Program-made: the position numbers and the translations under genes
The notes under the pieces: model-generated
The model's input: the letters and a program-made list of their open reading frames with translations, nothing else
Database searches by the model: none
Told to the model about the DNA's origin: nothing
Source: an uncultured Muribaculaceae bacterium
Lineage (GTDB): Bacteria; Bacteroidota; Bacteroidia; Bacteroidales; Muribaculaceae
Direction: 5' to 3'
Assembly (NCBI GenBank): GCA_947628305.1
Contig: CANQZG010000011.1
Coordinates: forward strand, 1-64,000
Length of the DNA stretch: 64,000 bases
Part shown: positions 1 through 8,207 of the stretch, in pieces
Layout of the letters: every line of letters starts with the position of its first letter
Position numbering within the stretch: position 1 is the first letter of the stretch

Positions 1-3
1 CTT

Positions 4-30
4 CATTTGTTATTGTTCCCCGCAAAGTTA
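4..30 (-). promoter_or_regulatory. Promoter and probable start of a gene leaving the window
   Basis: TAACTTTG, a Bacteroidetes -7 box, reads leftward at 30-23. An ATG on the same strand (bases 6-4) follows 16 nt later and runs out of the window. CACCCTTATC occurs twice just upstream (32-41 and 57-66, 25 bp apart), so a regulator may bind there. The gene itself cannot be judged. Confidence 0.4.
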
Positions 31-61
31 GCACCCTTATCTGTATCACAAAACACCACCC

Positions 62-190
62 TTATCGGTTACTTACGGTGTTATGGTCTATGCCATAAGC
101 GAACATTCCGCCATTGGCGTTAATCTCGGCGATGAATGCCGAAAGGTTTCCCCATTCCGGGAATCCCACGTTTAATTTGATTGCTTCCAT
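62..190 (-). CDS. Small hypothetical protein, 42 aa, divergent from the repressor
   Basis: I do not recognise this protein. The ATG at 190 follows an AAAGGA Shine-Dalgarno-like stretch, which favours it over a longer upstream extension. It is transcribed away from the repressor-like gene at 321, and a leftward -7 box lies at 294-301. In phage-like and ICE-like switches the gene opposite the repressor often encodes an early or excision function. Here that is only inferred from position. Confidence 0.42.
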   Translation of the reverse strand: MEAIKLNVGFPEWGNLSAFIAEINANGGMFAYGIDHNTVSNR

Positions 191-259
191 TGTCCTTTTA
201 CTGTTCGTTTTTAGTCGTTTTGGGTCTGTGCCACTCTTGCCCACCTCGCCATTTTTTCG

Positions 260-301
260 TACCTTTGAGCGCGGTTACATCAGTAACACGCTGCAAAGAT
301 A
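260..301. promoter_or_regulatory. Divergent promoters with a palindromic operator
   Basis: TACCTTTG at 260-267 reads right toward the repressor gene, and TATCTTTG at 301-294 reads left toward the 42-aa gene. Between them lies the palindrome GTTAC-ATCA-GTAAC (274-287), extended by GCG and CGC at its outer ends. An operator between opposing promoters fits a repressor that controls itself and the opposite gene. Confidence 0.6.
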
Positions 302-320
302 GGAGAAAATTTTCTCATTT

Positions 321-740
321 ATGCTGAATCGACTCAAACAATATTTTGAAGCAAGGGGCATGACAGTGGCCTCGGCAGAAAAGACATTGGGTATGTCTAA
401 TGGGGCGCTATCTAAACCTATTAAAAACCATACCGCAATAGGTAGTGACAAATTAGAAAATATTCTCGCATTCTGTCCTGACCTCTCGTTAACCTGGCTA
501 TTTACAGGACGTGGGGAAATGCTAAACATGGACGGCTATAAACCAACCCTCGTTTCGGGAGAAAATGCTGCCATGATAGAAAATAACCTACTCAAATTGA
601 TGCTTATTGAAAAGGATACAACCATTTTACAGCAGGCAAAAGAGATTGGCAGATTGGAGCAACGCATTGAGGAACTTACGCAAAGATTGGAAAAAACTGC
701 TGGCGATGTGAGCACTGGCGATACTGCAAATGTCGTATAG
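321..740 (+). CDS. Repressor-like HTH protein
   Basis: This 139-aa protein has an N-terminal helix-turn-helix of the kind found in Bacteroidetes phage and ICE repressors (roughly residues 1-60). A predicted coiled coil (about 85-125, rich in Glu, Leu and Lys) probably makes it a dimer. It starts just after the divergent promoter region and most likely binds the palindrome at 274-287. It belongs to element 0, whose remainder lies left of the window. No peptidase domain is visible, so induction would need another factor. Confidence 0.7.
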   Translation: MLNRLKQYFEARGMTVASAEKTLGMSNGALSKPIKNHTAIGSDKLENILAFCPDLSLTWLFTGRGEMLNMDGYKPTLVSGENAAMIENNLLKLMLIEKDTTILQQAKEIGRLEQRIEELTQRLEKTAGDVSTGDTANVV

Positions 741-1615
741 GCGGCTATGCTCCTGCATTCACCAGTGCACTCCACATACACCCCTTTAAGCCCCATAAAT
801 AGGGGTTCTCAGCGTTTTTTCTCCGCTTTTTCAGCAGTTGAACACATTAAATACGCAATATCAGACACTTAGCCAATTTTCGGAAGTGATTTTAATGGGG
901 CGAATTGCGGTATTAAAGGGGGTGTTAAATGCTTAAAATCGCCATTTTGATAGCCGATTTTGTCCGTATGGGGGTACGTACTTATGCGCCAGAGTATCTC
1001 CAACTGTATCCCCAACTGTATCCCCAACCTCATTTTTCAAACGAAACGTACACATTTTTGCCCCTCCCCAACCCCTCGATTTAGCCCTCGGAGCGGTCCG
1101 CTGAGACGGCCATTTAACAGCCAATTTAATACATTGTCTCCACCCTCACCACACCTGGATTACTCGCGCCGATGAACGCGCACCATACGCCGCTCCCTTA
1201 CCATGACATCACGGCTGCACAAAACCCTGTAAATGCCGTAAACGCCTATATTTCACACCGTCTGCGCCTCTCCCGACCATTCACACACTCACACAACAAA
1301 AGCCGCCACACAACCGGCAAAAACCGGCCATGTAGCCACCCAGAATTAAAGCCAATTAAAGCCCGATTAAACCTGCGTTAAAAGGCAATTAAACGGTCGG
1401 CGTCCGAAATTCAACGCGAATTCAAGTCAATTCAACTTTTTGCACGCTTCGTTTTGTCAGGTCGACCACATTCAACATCGCTCATCTCCAATAATATCAG
1501 CGAGTTACAAGCATATCACCCAATCACACCGATGCTCGCTTCGTTTTCATGCCCGTACACGGGGAGTGGATTTATGTTTATAACTTGCTGTATCATGGCT
1601 TATTAACACCATTCC

Positions 1616-1661
1616 GGTGGAGATTGTCCAACCACTGGTTTGCTCCACCGATTGCTCCACC
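1616..1661. repeat. Probable integrase arm-type repeats, element 0
   Basis: TTGCTCCACC occurs at 1640-1649 and 1652-1661, exactly 12 bp apart, with a near-copy in inverse orientation at 1616-1625 (GGTGGAGATT). Elements A and B carry pairs with the same 12-bp spacing but different words, which supports an arm-site role. Confidence 0.5.
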
Positions 1662-1877
1662 AGCGATGTTTTTAAGTCATCAGGAAAATCACTCCACAAT
1701 GTCAATGTTCGGTTAATAATCACACCACAAAAGAGTCCTTCGACGAATTGAATCAGCACATCAAATATCTATGACACAGATACATATCGAGTCATAAACG
1801 AAAGATTTGCCAATCGCATTTGATACACGCGCAGTTTTCATAGTTCTGCCGATAGCAGCATAGGCATATAAAGACAG

Positions 1878-1910
1878 AAAACGCTGAATTTCAATTAAAT
1901 TCAGCGTTTT
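1878..1910. terminator. Hairpin at right end of element 0
   Basis: AAAACGCTGAATTT (1878-1891) pairs perfectly with AAATTCAGCGTTTT (1897-1910) around a 5-nt loop. A/T tracts on both sides make it a possible two-way terminator. It lies 23 bp from the att repeat, as do related hairpins in elements A and B. Confidence 0.65.
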
Positions 1911-1933
1911 AACTTGATTTACCTTTTAGGTTC

Positions 1934-1946
1934 GTGGTGCCACCAG
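1934..1946. other. att site between elements 0 and A
   Basis: GTGGTGCCACCAG is identical to the 3' end of the tRNA-Phe gene (33797-33809) and to the copy at 16213-16225. The flanking bases differ at all three copies, so the shared core is 13 bp. Confidence 0.75.
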
Positions 1947-2063
1947 AACGCGAGTTTATGAATGTTGATGAATGAAGATGAAAGTATGTTGAGTGCAAAA
2001 TACTGAAATATAACGCAATATGAATTTTAGTAGATTTTTGGGGGTTCGTATTCGTTCATAAAA

Positions 2064-2085
2064 CGTGGTGACCTGCGTGGTGACC
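2064..2085. repeat. Arm-type repeats, left end of element A
   Basis: CGTGGTGACC occurs at 2064-2073 and 2076-2085, spaced 12 bp. The same word recurs at the right end of element A (15902, 15930 inverted, 16135). It lies immediately upstream of the integrase promoter, so integrase binding could also regulate its own gene. Confidence 0.6.
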
Positions 2086-2089
2086 CGAC

Positions 2090-2121
2090 TTGACAAATGG
2101 CGGTTTGGGTTGTTATATTTG
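2090..2121 (+). promoter_or_regulatory. Integrase A promoter
   Basis: TTGAC at 2090-2094 and TATATTTG at 2114-2121 are 19 bp apart, a good match to the Bacteroidetes -33/-7 promoter. It leads into the integrase start at 2190. Confidence 0.6.
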
Positions 2122-2189
2122 CAGAACCGAAGTGACTGATTGTGAATGATTGCAAAAGTCACCATTCAAATTTTACCAACTTAGAAAAT

Positions 2190-3653
2190 ATGGCAACAAC
2201 TACCTCAGCAAGAAAACTGACCCCGTTTCATGTCCGCACAAAGGACTTGAAAAAAGATACCGCGACACTGTTTATCCGTATCCATACGCGCAAGATTGAT
2301 GTGCTTGTTTCGACCATGCTCCAAGTGGAAGTGTCGGAATGGCTAAGGGTCACGGCTTCACCGGCGGCATGGCTCCGTCATCAGAAGAAGAACTACCAAT
2401 TCCATGCGAAGCTCACGCAGATTGAGGGCATTGTCAAGGCTCATCTTGACAAGACCAATTTCGACCGCGAGGCTCTTGACATGGATGTCCGCTATATCTC
2501 CGAACCTGAAAAGGTGGAGGCTGAACGCCGTGCAAAAGAGGAAGCCGCAGAAGCCGAGCGCAAGGAACAGGCCAAGAAAGAGGCGGCGAGAGAAAAAGCT
2601 CGCAAACGAGCCGAGGAAAAGAAACGCATCAAGGATGAGAAGAACCGCCTTATCTGGCCGTTCCTGATTCAGTTTGTCGAGGATATTAAGAGTGGTGCAC
2701 GAAAAATTGGTAGCGACGACTACGCACCTGGAACCGTCAAGGCTTGGAAAAGTTTTATCGGTGTCTATGAAGGCTTCGACCCGATGCATCAGTTTGGCTG
2801 GGCTGACATCAACCGTGCTTTCGTAACCCGGTATATCAACCACTTGCAGAAGCACGGCTATATGGCAAAAGTTGTCAACAAGCATCTGACCAACCTGAAA
2901 GCGTTAATCAATGCAGCTTTCACCGACGGAGTTCACGACAACCAACGTGCCGCCTCTCTGATTGTCAAGAAGAAGATTGAGGACAGAGAGAAGGCGGTTG
3001 AAATCTATCTGACTGAATCGGAGTTGCAAGCCCTCTATGAAATGCCACTGACCGGAAAGAACGACCACATCCGTGATGTTTTTCTCATCGGCTGCTATAC
3101 CTGTCAGCGTGTGAGTGATTATAACAATCTCAATGCCGATTGTTTCGAGACCACCCGGCGAGGCACACACATAATCCGCATAGTCCAGCAGAAGACAAAG
3201 ACCGAGGTGACAATCCCGATTCTCAACGACAATCTGGTAGCCATCTGCGAGAAGTACGGCTACAACATACCGAGAGCCAACGAGCAGGTGTTGAACCGCT
3301 ACATCAAGAATATTCTCAAAGATTTGTCGGAAACCGTTCCTACGCTCAAAGAAAAAGTGCCAACCAAGCTGACTATGAAGCAGAAGGAGGCATTGAAGAA
3401 GGAGGGCAAGGAGGCCGAGACCGACCTCAACGGCAACGTAATTGTACCTCGCTATGCCTGTGTTACAAGCCACACAGCCCGACGCACCGGCATCACTAAT
3501 ATGTATCTCAGCCACCGATACACGATGCTCCAGATGATGCACGTCAGCGGCCACAAGACCCAAAAGACATTCATGGAATACATCAAGTTATCCTCCGAAG
3601 AGATTGCCGACGAAATCGCCGCCATGTCGAAGAAAGAGAGCGAGATGTGGTAA
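2190..3653 (+). CDS. Tyrosine integrase of element A
   Basis: This 487-aa site-specific recombinase should integrate and excise element A at the tRNA-Phe end. The N-terminal arm-binding domain is followed by a highly charged Lys/Glu segment (about 105-165), a SAM-like core-binding domain, and the catalytic domain with R307, H428, R431, H455 and nucleophile Y464. I chose the ATG at 2190; the GTG upstream at 2142 lies close to the predicted transcription start. It closely resembles integrase B at 16426, including the KSGAR, YAPGTVKAW and IYLT segments, as expected for enzymes using the same tRNA gene. Confidence 0.93.
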   Translation: MATTTSARKLTPFHVRTKDLKKDTATLFIRIHTRKIDVLVSTMLQVEVSEWLRVTASPAAWLRHQKKNYQFHAKLTQIEGIVKAHLDKTNFDREALDMDVRYISEPEKVEAERRAKEEAAEAERKEQAKKEAAREKARKRAEEKKRIKDEKNRLIWPFLIQFVEDIKSGARKIGSDDYAPGTVKAWKSFIGVYEGFDPMHQFGWADINRAFVTRYINHLQKHGYMAKVVNKHLTNLKALINAAFTDGVHDNQRAASLIVKKKIEDREKAVEIYLTESELQALYEMPLTGKNDHIRDVFLIGCYTCQRVSDYNNLNADCFETTRRGTHIIRIVQQKTKTEVTIPILNDNLVAICEKYGYNIPRANEQVLNRYIKNILKDLSETVPTLKEKVPTKLTMKQKEALKKEGKEAETDLNGNVIVPRYACVTSHTARRTGITNMYLSHRYTMLQMMHVSGHKTQKTFMEYIKLSSEEIADEIAAMSKKESEMW

Positions 3654-3727
3654 TAATGCTTAATATTGTATAATGCTGTTTTGCAGCGACTTGCTGAATT
3701 TAAGAGACAAGAACGCAAAAGATATAA

Positions 3728-3757
3728 TTGTTATGTGAAATTTTTTTATTAATTTTG
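3728..3757 (+). promoter_or_regulatory. Promoter of the HigBA-like pair
   Basis: TTG at 3728-3730 and TAATTTTG at 3750-3757 are 19 bp apart. The -7 box overlaps the upstream ATG at 3759, which argues that translation really starts at the ATG at 3783. Confidence 0.55.
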
Positions 3758-3782
3758 CATGGCGATTTGTCGCATCTTCAGT

Positions 3783-4181
3783 ATGGACATAAACTACGGA
3801 ACATCAAAAGAGGTGAAATGTTATCGAGATTTCGTGCAAAATCCCGATGATAGGTCTTCAATCCGAGCATTCGTAAAGATGTTTGGAAAGCCGCTTCTTG
3901 AGCCAGCGAAGAGACTACATGATAGATTATCTACATATCCTTCTGCCGGTGATTATAATAAAGTTTACGGAACAACAGACAATCGCATTGAATTAATGCA
4001 AGGTGTGGCCGATAAGAACCCTCTGATTTTGAAGGTAAGAGTTGGTAGGGGTCCCCGGAAATTTTTTCATCAGATAATTAACGAATGCGAGTCTCTAATA
4101 AAAAAGGATTGGAAAGGAGACTTCAACTCTGTGACTTCAATCCTTGTTATAGAAATAAATAACCACGACTATAATTTTTAA
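3783..4181 (+). CDS. Small protein, possible HigB-like toxin
   Basis: I do not recognise this 132-aa protein with confidence. It lies 2 nt upstream of a HigA-ImmA-type protein, in the usual toxin-first order of HigBA systems. Its basic middle and its end (a V/I-rich strand followed by NHDY) are loosely like RelE-fold toxins. No catalytic residues can be assigned by eye. It could also be a substrate or regulator of the neighbouring protease. Confidence 0.6.
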   Translation: MDINYGTSKEVKCYRDFVQNPDDRSSIRAFVKMFGKPLLEPAKRLHDRLSTYPSAGDYNKVYGTTDNRIELMQGVADKNPLILKVRVGRGPRKFFHQIINECESLIKKDWKGDFNSVTSILVIEINNHDYNF

Positions 4182-4183
4182 TT

Positions 4184-5248
4184 ATGGAAGCTAATGTAAA
4201 ACCCGCAGTATTAAATCCGATTGTATTTAGAAATACAGTCGGAGCTGAACTTGTGGATATTCTTGAAGCGCGTGGAATCCACAACTACGAATATTTGTTA
4301 AAAGTAAAAGATTTGCATACTAAGGAAAAATTAGGTAAGTCTTTACTTAAAAAACTTAGCAATATAATTGAAGATTCAGAAGTTCTGGAGTTTTTAGAGA
4401 GATTCCAAGCTGATTATCTTGAAGAAAAGAGACGATGTCAATTAAGTTATGCTACTGCTAGGAAGAACTATACTCGCTTGAAGAAAGCACGTCAATTGAT
4501 GCGTGGGGAATTTAATGAGGGATATGATATTCTTGATGATATTATAGATTTCTTTGGAGCTAATAACGAAGAAGAAATATTTAATGCGTCAGAGAAACAA
4601 GCTGCATTATTTAGAAAGCAAAATAATGTTGCTGTTGATCCTATAAATCTACATGTATGGCTTAGAAGAGGAGAATTAGACTTCTTCAGCCTATCACTTC
4701 CCCAATATAATGAACAAGCTCTGCAAGAATGGATAGATAATAGAGAATGGTTATTGAATATTGAAGATCCTAATTATTTCAAAAGCCTACCTCATATTTT
4801 CCGCCAGTTTGGTGTCGCATTAACGTTAGTACCATATCTTGAAAAAACTGTTTATGGTGCTGTTAGGTGGATTGATGGCCGCCCCCTTATTGAAATCTCA
4901 GATAGAAATAGAGATTTAGCTACATGTTGGTTTACTTTATTCCATGAATTGGGACATGTTATTAAACACAAAAATAAAGAAATTTATGAAGGGGATATAA
5001 ATTCTACCGTGGCTAATAATTATGAAAGAGAAGCCAATAAATTTGCTAATTCATATTTGTTTAATGGCGATAATTTACGAAAGGCGGTGTTTAATCGTAG
5101 AAATAGCATACAACAAATGACATCCAAAGACCTCGCTAATGAATTTGGCGTAAAACAAATATTTGCTGCTTATTGGTTAAGAAAAGCACAATATCATCCA
5201 ACATTACAACCTCATATTTCGATTGATTTCATTGAATCATATCAATAA
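4184..5248 (+). CDS. HigA-type antitoxin with ImmA/IrrE metallopeptidase domain
   Basis: This is a 354-aa protein. The C-terminal half matches the COG2856 ImmA/IrrE zinc peptidase: HELGH at residues 254-258 for zinc binding and catalysis, and a downstream E-R-E-A-N helix that would supply the third ligand. The LRRGELD segment and the surrounding layout resemble HigA antitoxins fused to this peptidase. The N-terminal region is helical, and its HTH is either divergent or lost. It forms an operon with the 132-aa protein upstream. ImmA-family enzymes cut repressors, so it may alternatively act as an anti-repressor. Confidence 0.8.
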   Translation: MEANVKPAVLNPIVFRNTVGAELVDILEARGIHNYEYLLKVKDLHTKEKLGKSLLKKLSNIIEDSEVLEFLERFQADYLEEKRRCQLSYATARKNYTRLKKARQLMRGEFNEGYDILDDIIDFFGANNEEEIFNASEKQAALFRKQNNVAVDPINLHVWLRRGELDFFSLSLPQYNEQALQEWIDNREWLLNIEDPNYFKSLPHIFRQFGVALTLVPYLEKTVYGAVRWIDGRPLIEISDRNRDLATCWFTLFHELGHVIKHKNKEIYEGDINSTVANNYEREANKFANSYLFNGDNLRKAVFNRRNSIQQMTSKDLANEFGVKQIFAAYWLRKAQYHPTLQPHISIDFIESYQ

Positions 5249-5255
5249 TTGTAGA

Positions 5256-5287
5256 AGACAGTTGACTTTTTGGTCGGCTGTCTTTTT
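5256..5287 (+). terminator. Rho-independent terminator after the HigBA-like pair
   Basis: AGACAG (5256-5261) and CTGTCT (5278-5283) form a stem extended inward by about five more pairs, including two G-U pairs, and followed by a T run. It separates the pair from the REase-SIR2 gene, which would then depend on read-through or its own promoter. Confidence 0.6.
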
Positions 5288-5302
5288 AAGATATCATATT
5301 TC

Positions 5303-6673
5303 ATGGCAAAATTACGACGTAAATTTGAGATTATAGGTTCAAGATTGGAAAGCTATGTTATTCAGTTAATAAGTAAACATCTTAATCCGAATGAAAGAGA
5401 ATCAATAATAATAGCTCCATCATTAAAACTTAAACGGCTTCCTGATGTAAGAGCAGATGTATATTTGCCTAAAGGTATTGAATCTACTGGGATTAATTGC
5501 CCAATTATGATTGAGATAAAAGGTTCAATACTATTAAGTAGTTTTTATCAATATGGAAATATCGCAGGTCAATGGTTGAAGTGCAATCCAGACGGAGAGT
5601 TCTGGCTCATATATCGTGAATCTTATATTAGCAAACCAAAAATATCTAATACTCGTTTCCGTTTTATTTCAATAGATGAGCTTTCTGACTTACTAAATGA
5701 TAAAACATATGCTACTTCAGACCTGACAGCAAATCTTGGTCAAGTGCAGATAGACGAGATTGATCAATCGGTATTAATTAAAAAAGCTAGAGAGTCATTA
5801 GTTAAAAATAACTGTACTATAGTTTTAGGAGCTGGAATAAGTATAGATGCAGGAGCTAAAAGTTGGAATAATCTCTTGCAAAGTTTACTTCAAAGTTCCA
5901 TAGAACATACTCCTTTAGGTCAGAATAAGGATGACTTTAACGATGTGAATAGATGTTGCGGATGGTCTTCTCTCATTACCGCAAGATACATTATGCGTTT
6001 TATGGAGGATACTATGGTAATTCCAGAGATTCGAAAAATATTATATACGCGGCTTCCGAATGATCACATCAATAAGCCATCTGCGTTATTTATTATAGCA
6101 AGATTAATCAAACAATTTAATATTGAGAGTGTAATTACTTTTAATTATGACCAATTTTTAGAAGAGGCTTTAGAAAAAATTGATGTATCATTTATGCCAT
6201 TTGTTGGAAAGGGGGAGACTCATAAAAAAGAGTTGCCAATATACCATGTACATGGAATGGTATCAAGGAATGATGATGGGCCAACAGAGTTGCCTGTCCT
6301 TTCAGAGCGCGAGTATCACGCATTATATGCAGACGCATTCCATTGGGCAAATATCGAATTAGTAAGAGCTTTTACAAGAAACACATGTTTCTTTATCGGT
6401 TTATCAATGACAGACCCGAATTTGCGACGACTTCTTGATATAGCAAAAATCAAAGATGACAAATCTATTCGCCATTATATTTTTATGCGAAAAGAGCCAG
6501 TAAAAGCAGGAATACCTAATCATATTAAGGATAACAAACATTGGGCAATAATAGAGAATCAGTTTCGAGAATTAGGATTAAATATCATTTGGTATAATTA
6601 TAATGAACATAATCCTAATGACCATTCAGATTTAAAGACACAACTATATCGGTTAATAGGCGTAGTAAAATAA
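5303..6673 (+). CDS. PD-(D/E)XK nuclease-SIR2 fusion, probable phage defence effector
   Basis: The protein has 456 aa. The N-terminal domain (about 1-130) shows a restriction-endonuclease-like pattern: E16, D52, then E71-I-K73. The C-terminal domain is SIR2-like: GAGIS from G176, FNYD at 280-283, HVHG at 315-318 and GLSMTDPN at 366-373. SIR2 domains in several known defence systems destroy NAD+ after phage sensing. I infer a similar role, with the nuclease-like domain either cutting or only binding nucleic acid. The start at 5303 follows the terminator; the TTG at 5270 lies inside the hairpin and is unlikely. The gene is visibly AT-rich compared with the mobilization genes. Confidence 0.82.
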   Translation: MAKLRRKFEIIGSRLESYVIQLISKHLNPNERESIIIAPSLKLKRLPDVRADVYLPKGIESTGINCPIMIEIKGSILLSSFYQYGNIAGQWLKCNPDGEFWLIYRESYISKPKISNTRFRFISIDELSDLLNDKTYATSDLTANLGQVQIDEIDQSVLIKKARESLVKNNCTIVLGAGISIDAGAKSWNNLLQSLLQSSIEHTPLGQNKDDFNDVNRCCGWSSLITARYIMRFMEDTMVIPEIRKILYTRLPNDHINKPSALFIIARLIKQFNIESVITFNYDQFLEEALEKIDVSFMPFVGKGETHKKELPIYHVHGMVSRNDDGPTELPVLSEREYHALYADAFHWANIELVRAFTRNTCFFIGLSMTDPNLRRLLDIAKIKDDKSIRHYIFMRKEPVKAGIPNHIKDNKHWAIIENQFRELGLNIIWYNYNEHNPNDHSDLKTQLYRLIGVVK

Positions 6674-6705
6674 CCTCTCTTTCTTTAATAAAACCGATAT
6701 AAATG

Positions 6706-6761
6706 TGCTTATAATCCCCCAAAAGTGGCATTAAAGCCATAGATTTGGGGGATTATAAGCA
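6706..6761. terminator. Long perfect hairpin after the SIR2 gene
   Basis: An 18-bp arm (6706-6723, TGCTTATAATCCCCCAAA) is perfectly repeated in inverse at 6744-6761, around a 20-nt loop that has a small TGGC/GCCA stem of its own. It probably terminates the SIR2 transcript. The stem is longer than a terminator needs, so a binding site or mobile-repeat remnant is possible. Confidence 0.55.
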
Positions 6762-7469
6762 TATTTTATGGATTCAAAAGCCATACGGCAGATAAAATCG
6801 GGGATAATAAATGTCGGATTTTTTGCGTAGAAAAACCGACAAGACTGTTAAAATCAAAATTTATCAGAACTTTTTGAACCATTCCTTTGTTGAGTAAATC
6901 GTGGTGGTGTTTCAGGCGACCGAGAGGTGGATTTGTCACATCTGCCAAAGAAACGTATGCCCTGCGACAGCCAGCCATGCCCGGAAAGGGCTTTGTCTAA
7001 TCTAAAAGCACCGTCACGAAGCGGTACCGAGAAACAACCGTGAGGCTCACAAATGTGCCTTTTTCGGTGTGTCCGTCGTTATCCCACGGCTTACATGTCG
7101 TGACGGCTCCGAAAAGAAAAAGCATTTGGGGGAGTCCGCAGATTTGGAGTTATGAAGATTTTTTCGTAACTTTAAGTAACGCTCTAAGGCAGCGCGAACC
7201 GTCAGACACGTTCAGCTTATACAGACCAGACTTTGAACGATGATTATTGACGATACGATGCCCGACAGTGTTGCAACATACATACAAGACCGGATGGTAC
7301 ATCCGAGACAGCCTGAAATTGGCAACTATACAAGCCATTCCGCAAACAACACGCCCTCAGGAAGCGACGCTATGCGGATAAAAGACAGAAAGAGAACGGG
7401 CTGTGAAACATTGACATACCGAGACTTGTGCGCGCATAAGCAACGCGACAGGAGGCTGTTTTGACGAGC
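6762..7469. other. Gene-free stretch of element A
   Basis: No open frame here looks like a real protein. The sequence lies between the cargo and the HTH/primase module and contains only short palindromes, for example GTGAG-G-CTCAC near 7040. It may be the upstream part of the structured region that follows. Confidence 0.35.
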
Positions 7470-7856
7470 CATAGCCACGCTTTTAATTGGATTAGTGGTG
7501 GGCGTAAGGTCTATGGCGAATCATGACAGCAAGCCTAATCCGTTGACATAATAAGAAATAGGAAGAGCGGCACGGCACACGGTATAAATCCTTTGAACAT
7601 CAGGAGGTGTGTTCCGCGTGATTGCGGGGCTACACCCGGCGCAAGCAACCGCCCTGAAAAGGCGGAAAGCCATCGCTATTGCCCGATTCACGGCAATGGT
7701 GTATAGGGAGGACTGCGCCCATTTGCCGACCCTGACCGGGTCAGCAGCAATGTCTGTCGGCTTCAACGAAAGAAGCTGTCAGCAACCCTTATGTCCAAAA
7801 AGGACCGTTGCCATGCCTCGTAACTGTCGCCGGAGGTATGGCAGCGTGATGTTTCG
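7470..7856 (+). ncRNA. Candidate structured RNA or leader before the HTH gene
   Basis: Many hairpins follow one another. They include GGATTAG near 7485 pairing with CTAATCC near 7536, CCGCC/GGCGG near 7650, ATTGCC/GGCAAT near 7680, GACCC/GGGTC near 7735, GCTTC/GAAGC near 7765, and a 10-bp stem GCCATGCCTC/GAGGTATGGC near 7812-7845. The last one ends just before the HTH gene. An 87-codon open frame spans part of it but reads like translated stem-loop sequence. I cannot assign it to a known RNA family. Confidence 0.4.
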
Positions 7857-7859
7857 GCG

Positions 7860-8207
7860 ATGCAAACTTTAATTCAGATTTCGATGAACCTGTATAGTTT
7901 ACTTCAATCAACCCAAAACTCTCCCGATGCCCCGTGCATCAACATCTCGGTGTCACTCGCCGACCTCCACCAACTTGTGGTGGACACGATTGACGCCACC
8001 CGCAACCGTCTTCTTCCGCTTTTCATGAAAGCCGAAGAAGACCGCCTGCTCACCAAGAAGGAGGTATGCGCCAAACTCGGCATAAAAGAAACCTCCGTCT
8101 GGAATCTCACCCAGAAAGGGCAGCTCACGCCTGTCAAGGTAAATGGCAGCACACGCTACCGACAAAGTGAGGTGAACGCCATTATCGAATCACGCAATAA
8201 TGACTGA
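7860..8207 (+). CDS. Excisionase-like HTH protein of element A
   Basis: This 115-aa protein has a C-terminal MerR/excisionase-type helix-turn-helix (about residues 60-110, from LLTKKEVCAKLGI). Such proteins in Bacteroidetes mobile elements bind near attachment or replication sites and are encoded just before the primase-helicase, as here. Its end overlaps the next gene by 8 nt, which suggests translational coupling. A similar protein is encoded at the same place in element B (29109). Confidence 0.8.
   Translation: MQTLIQISMNLYSLLQSTQNSPDAPCINISVSLADLHQLVVDTIDATRNRLLPLFMKAEEDRLLTKKEVCAKLGIKETSVWNLTQKGQLTPVKVNGSTRYRQSEVNAIIESRNND

Larger units (their letters stand above)
741..1933. other. Gene-poor right end of element 0
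   Basis: I see no convincing gene in these 1.2 kb. The stretch holds a 12-bp tandem repeat (CAACTGTATCCC at 1001-1012 and 1013-1024 with partial flanking copies), paired TTGCTCCACC repeats at 1640-1661, and a strong hairpin at 1878-1910 just before the att site. It reads as the attachment end of an integrated element. Confidence 0.5.

Noticed and set aside
960-1381. Two short plus-strand frames in element 0
   Set aside because: Composition is Pro/Ser/Arg/His-rich and unlike real proteins, they lack ribosome-binding sites, and one is built on the 12-bp repeat.
2358-2885. Minus-strand frame of 175 codons inside integrase A
   Set aside because: It is the antisense shadow of the integrase coding sequence.
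6762-7856. Group II intron or its remnant
   Set aside because: No domain V hairpin and no reverse transcriptase frame were found.
7609-7872. An 87-codon open frame as a protein gene
   Set aside because: It runs straight through several hairpins, has a residue mix typical of translated RNA-like sequence and overlaps the HTH start.
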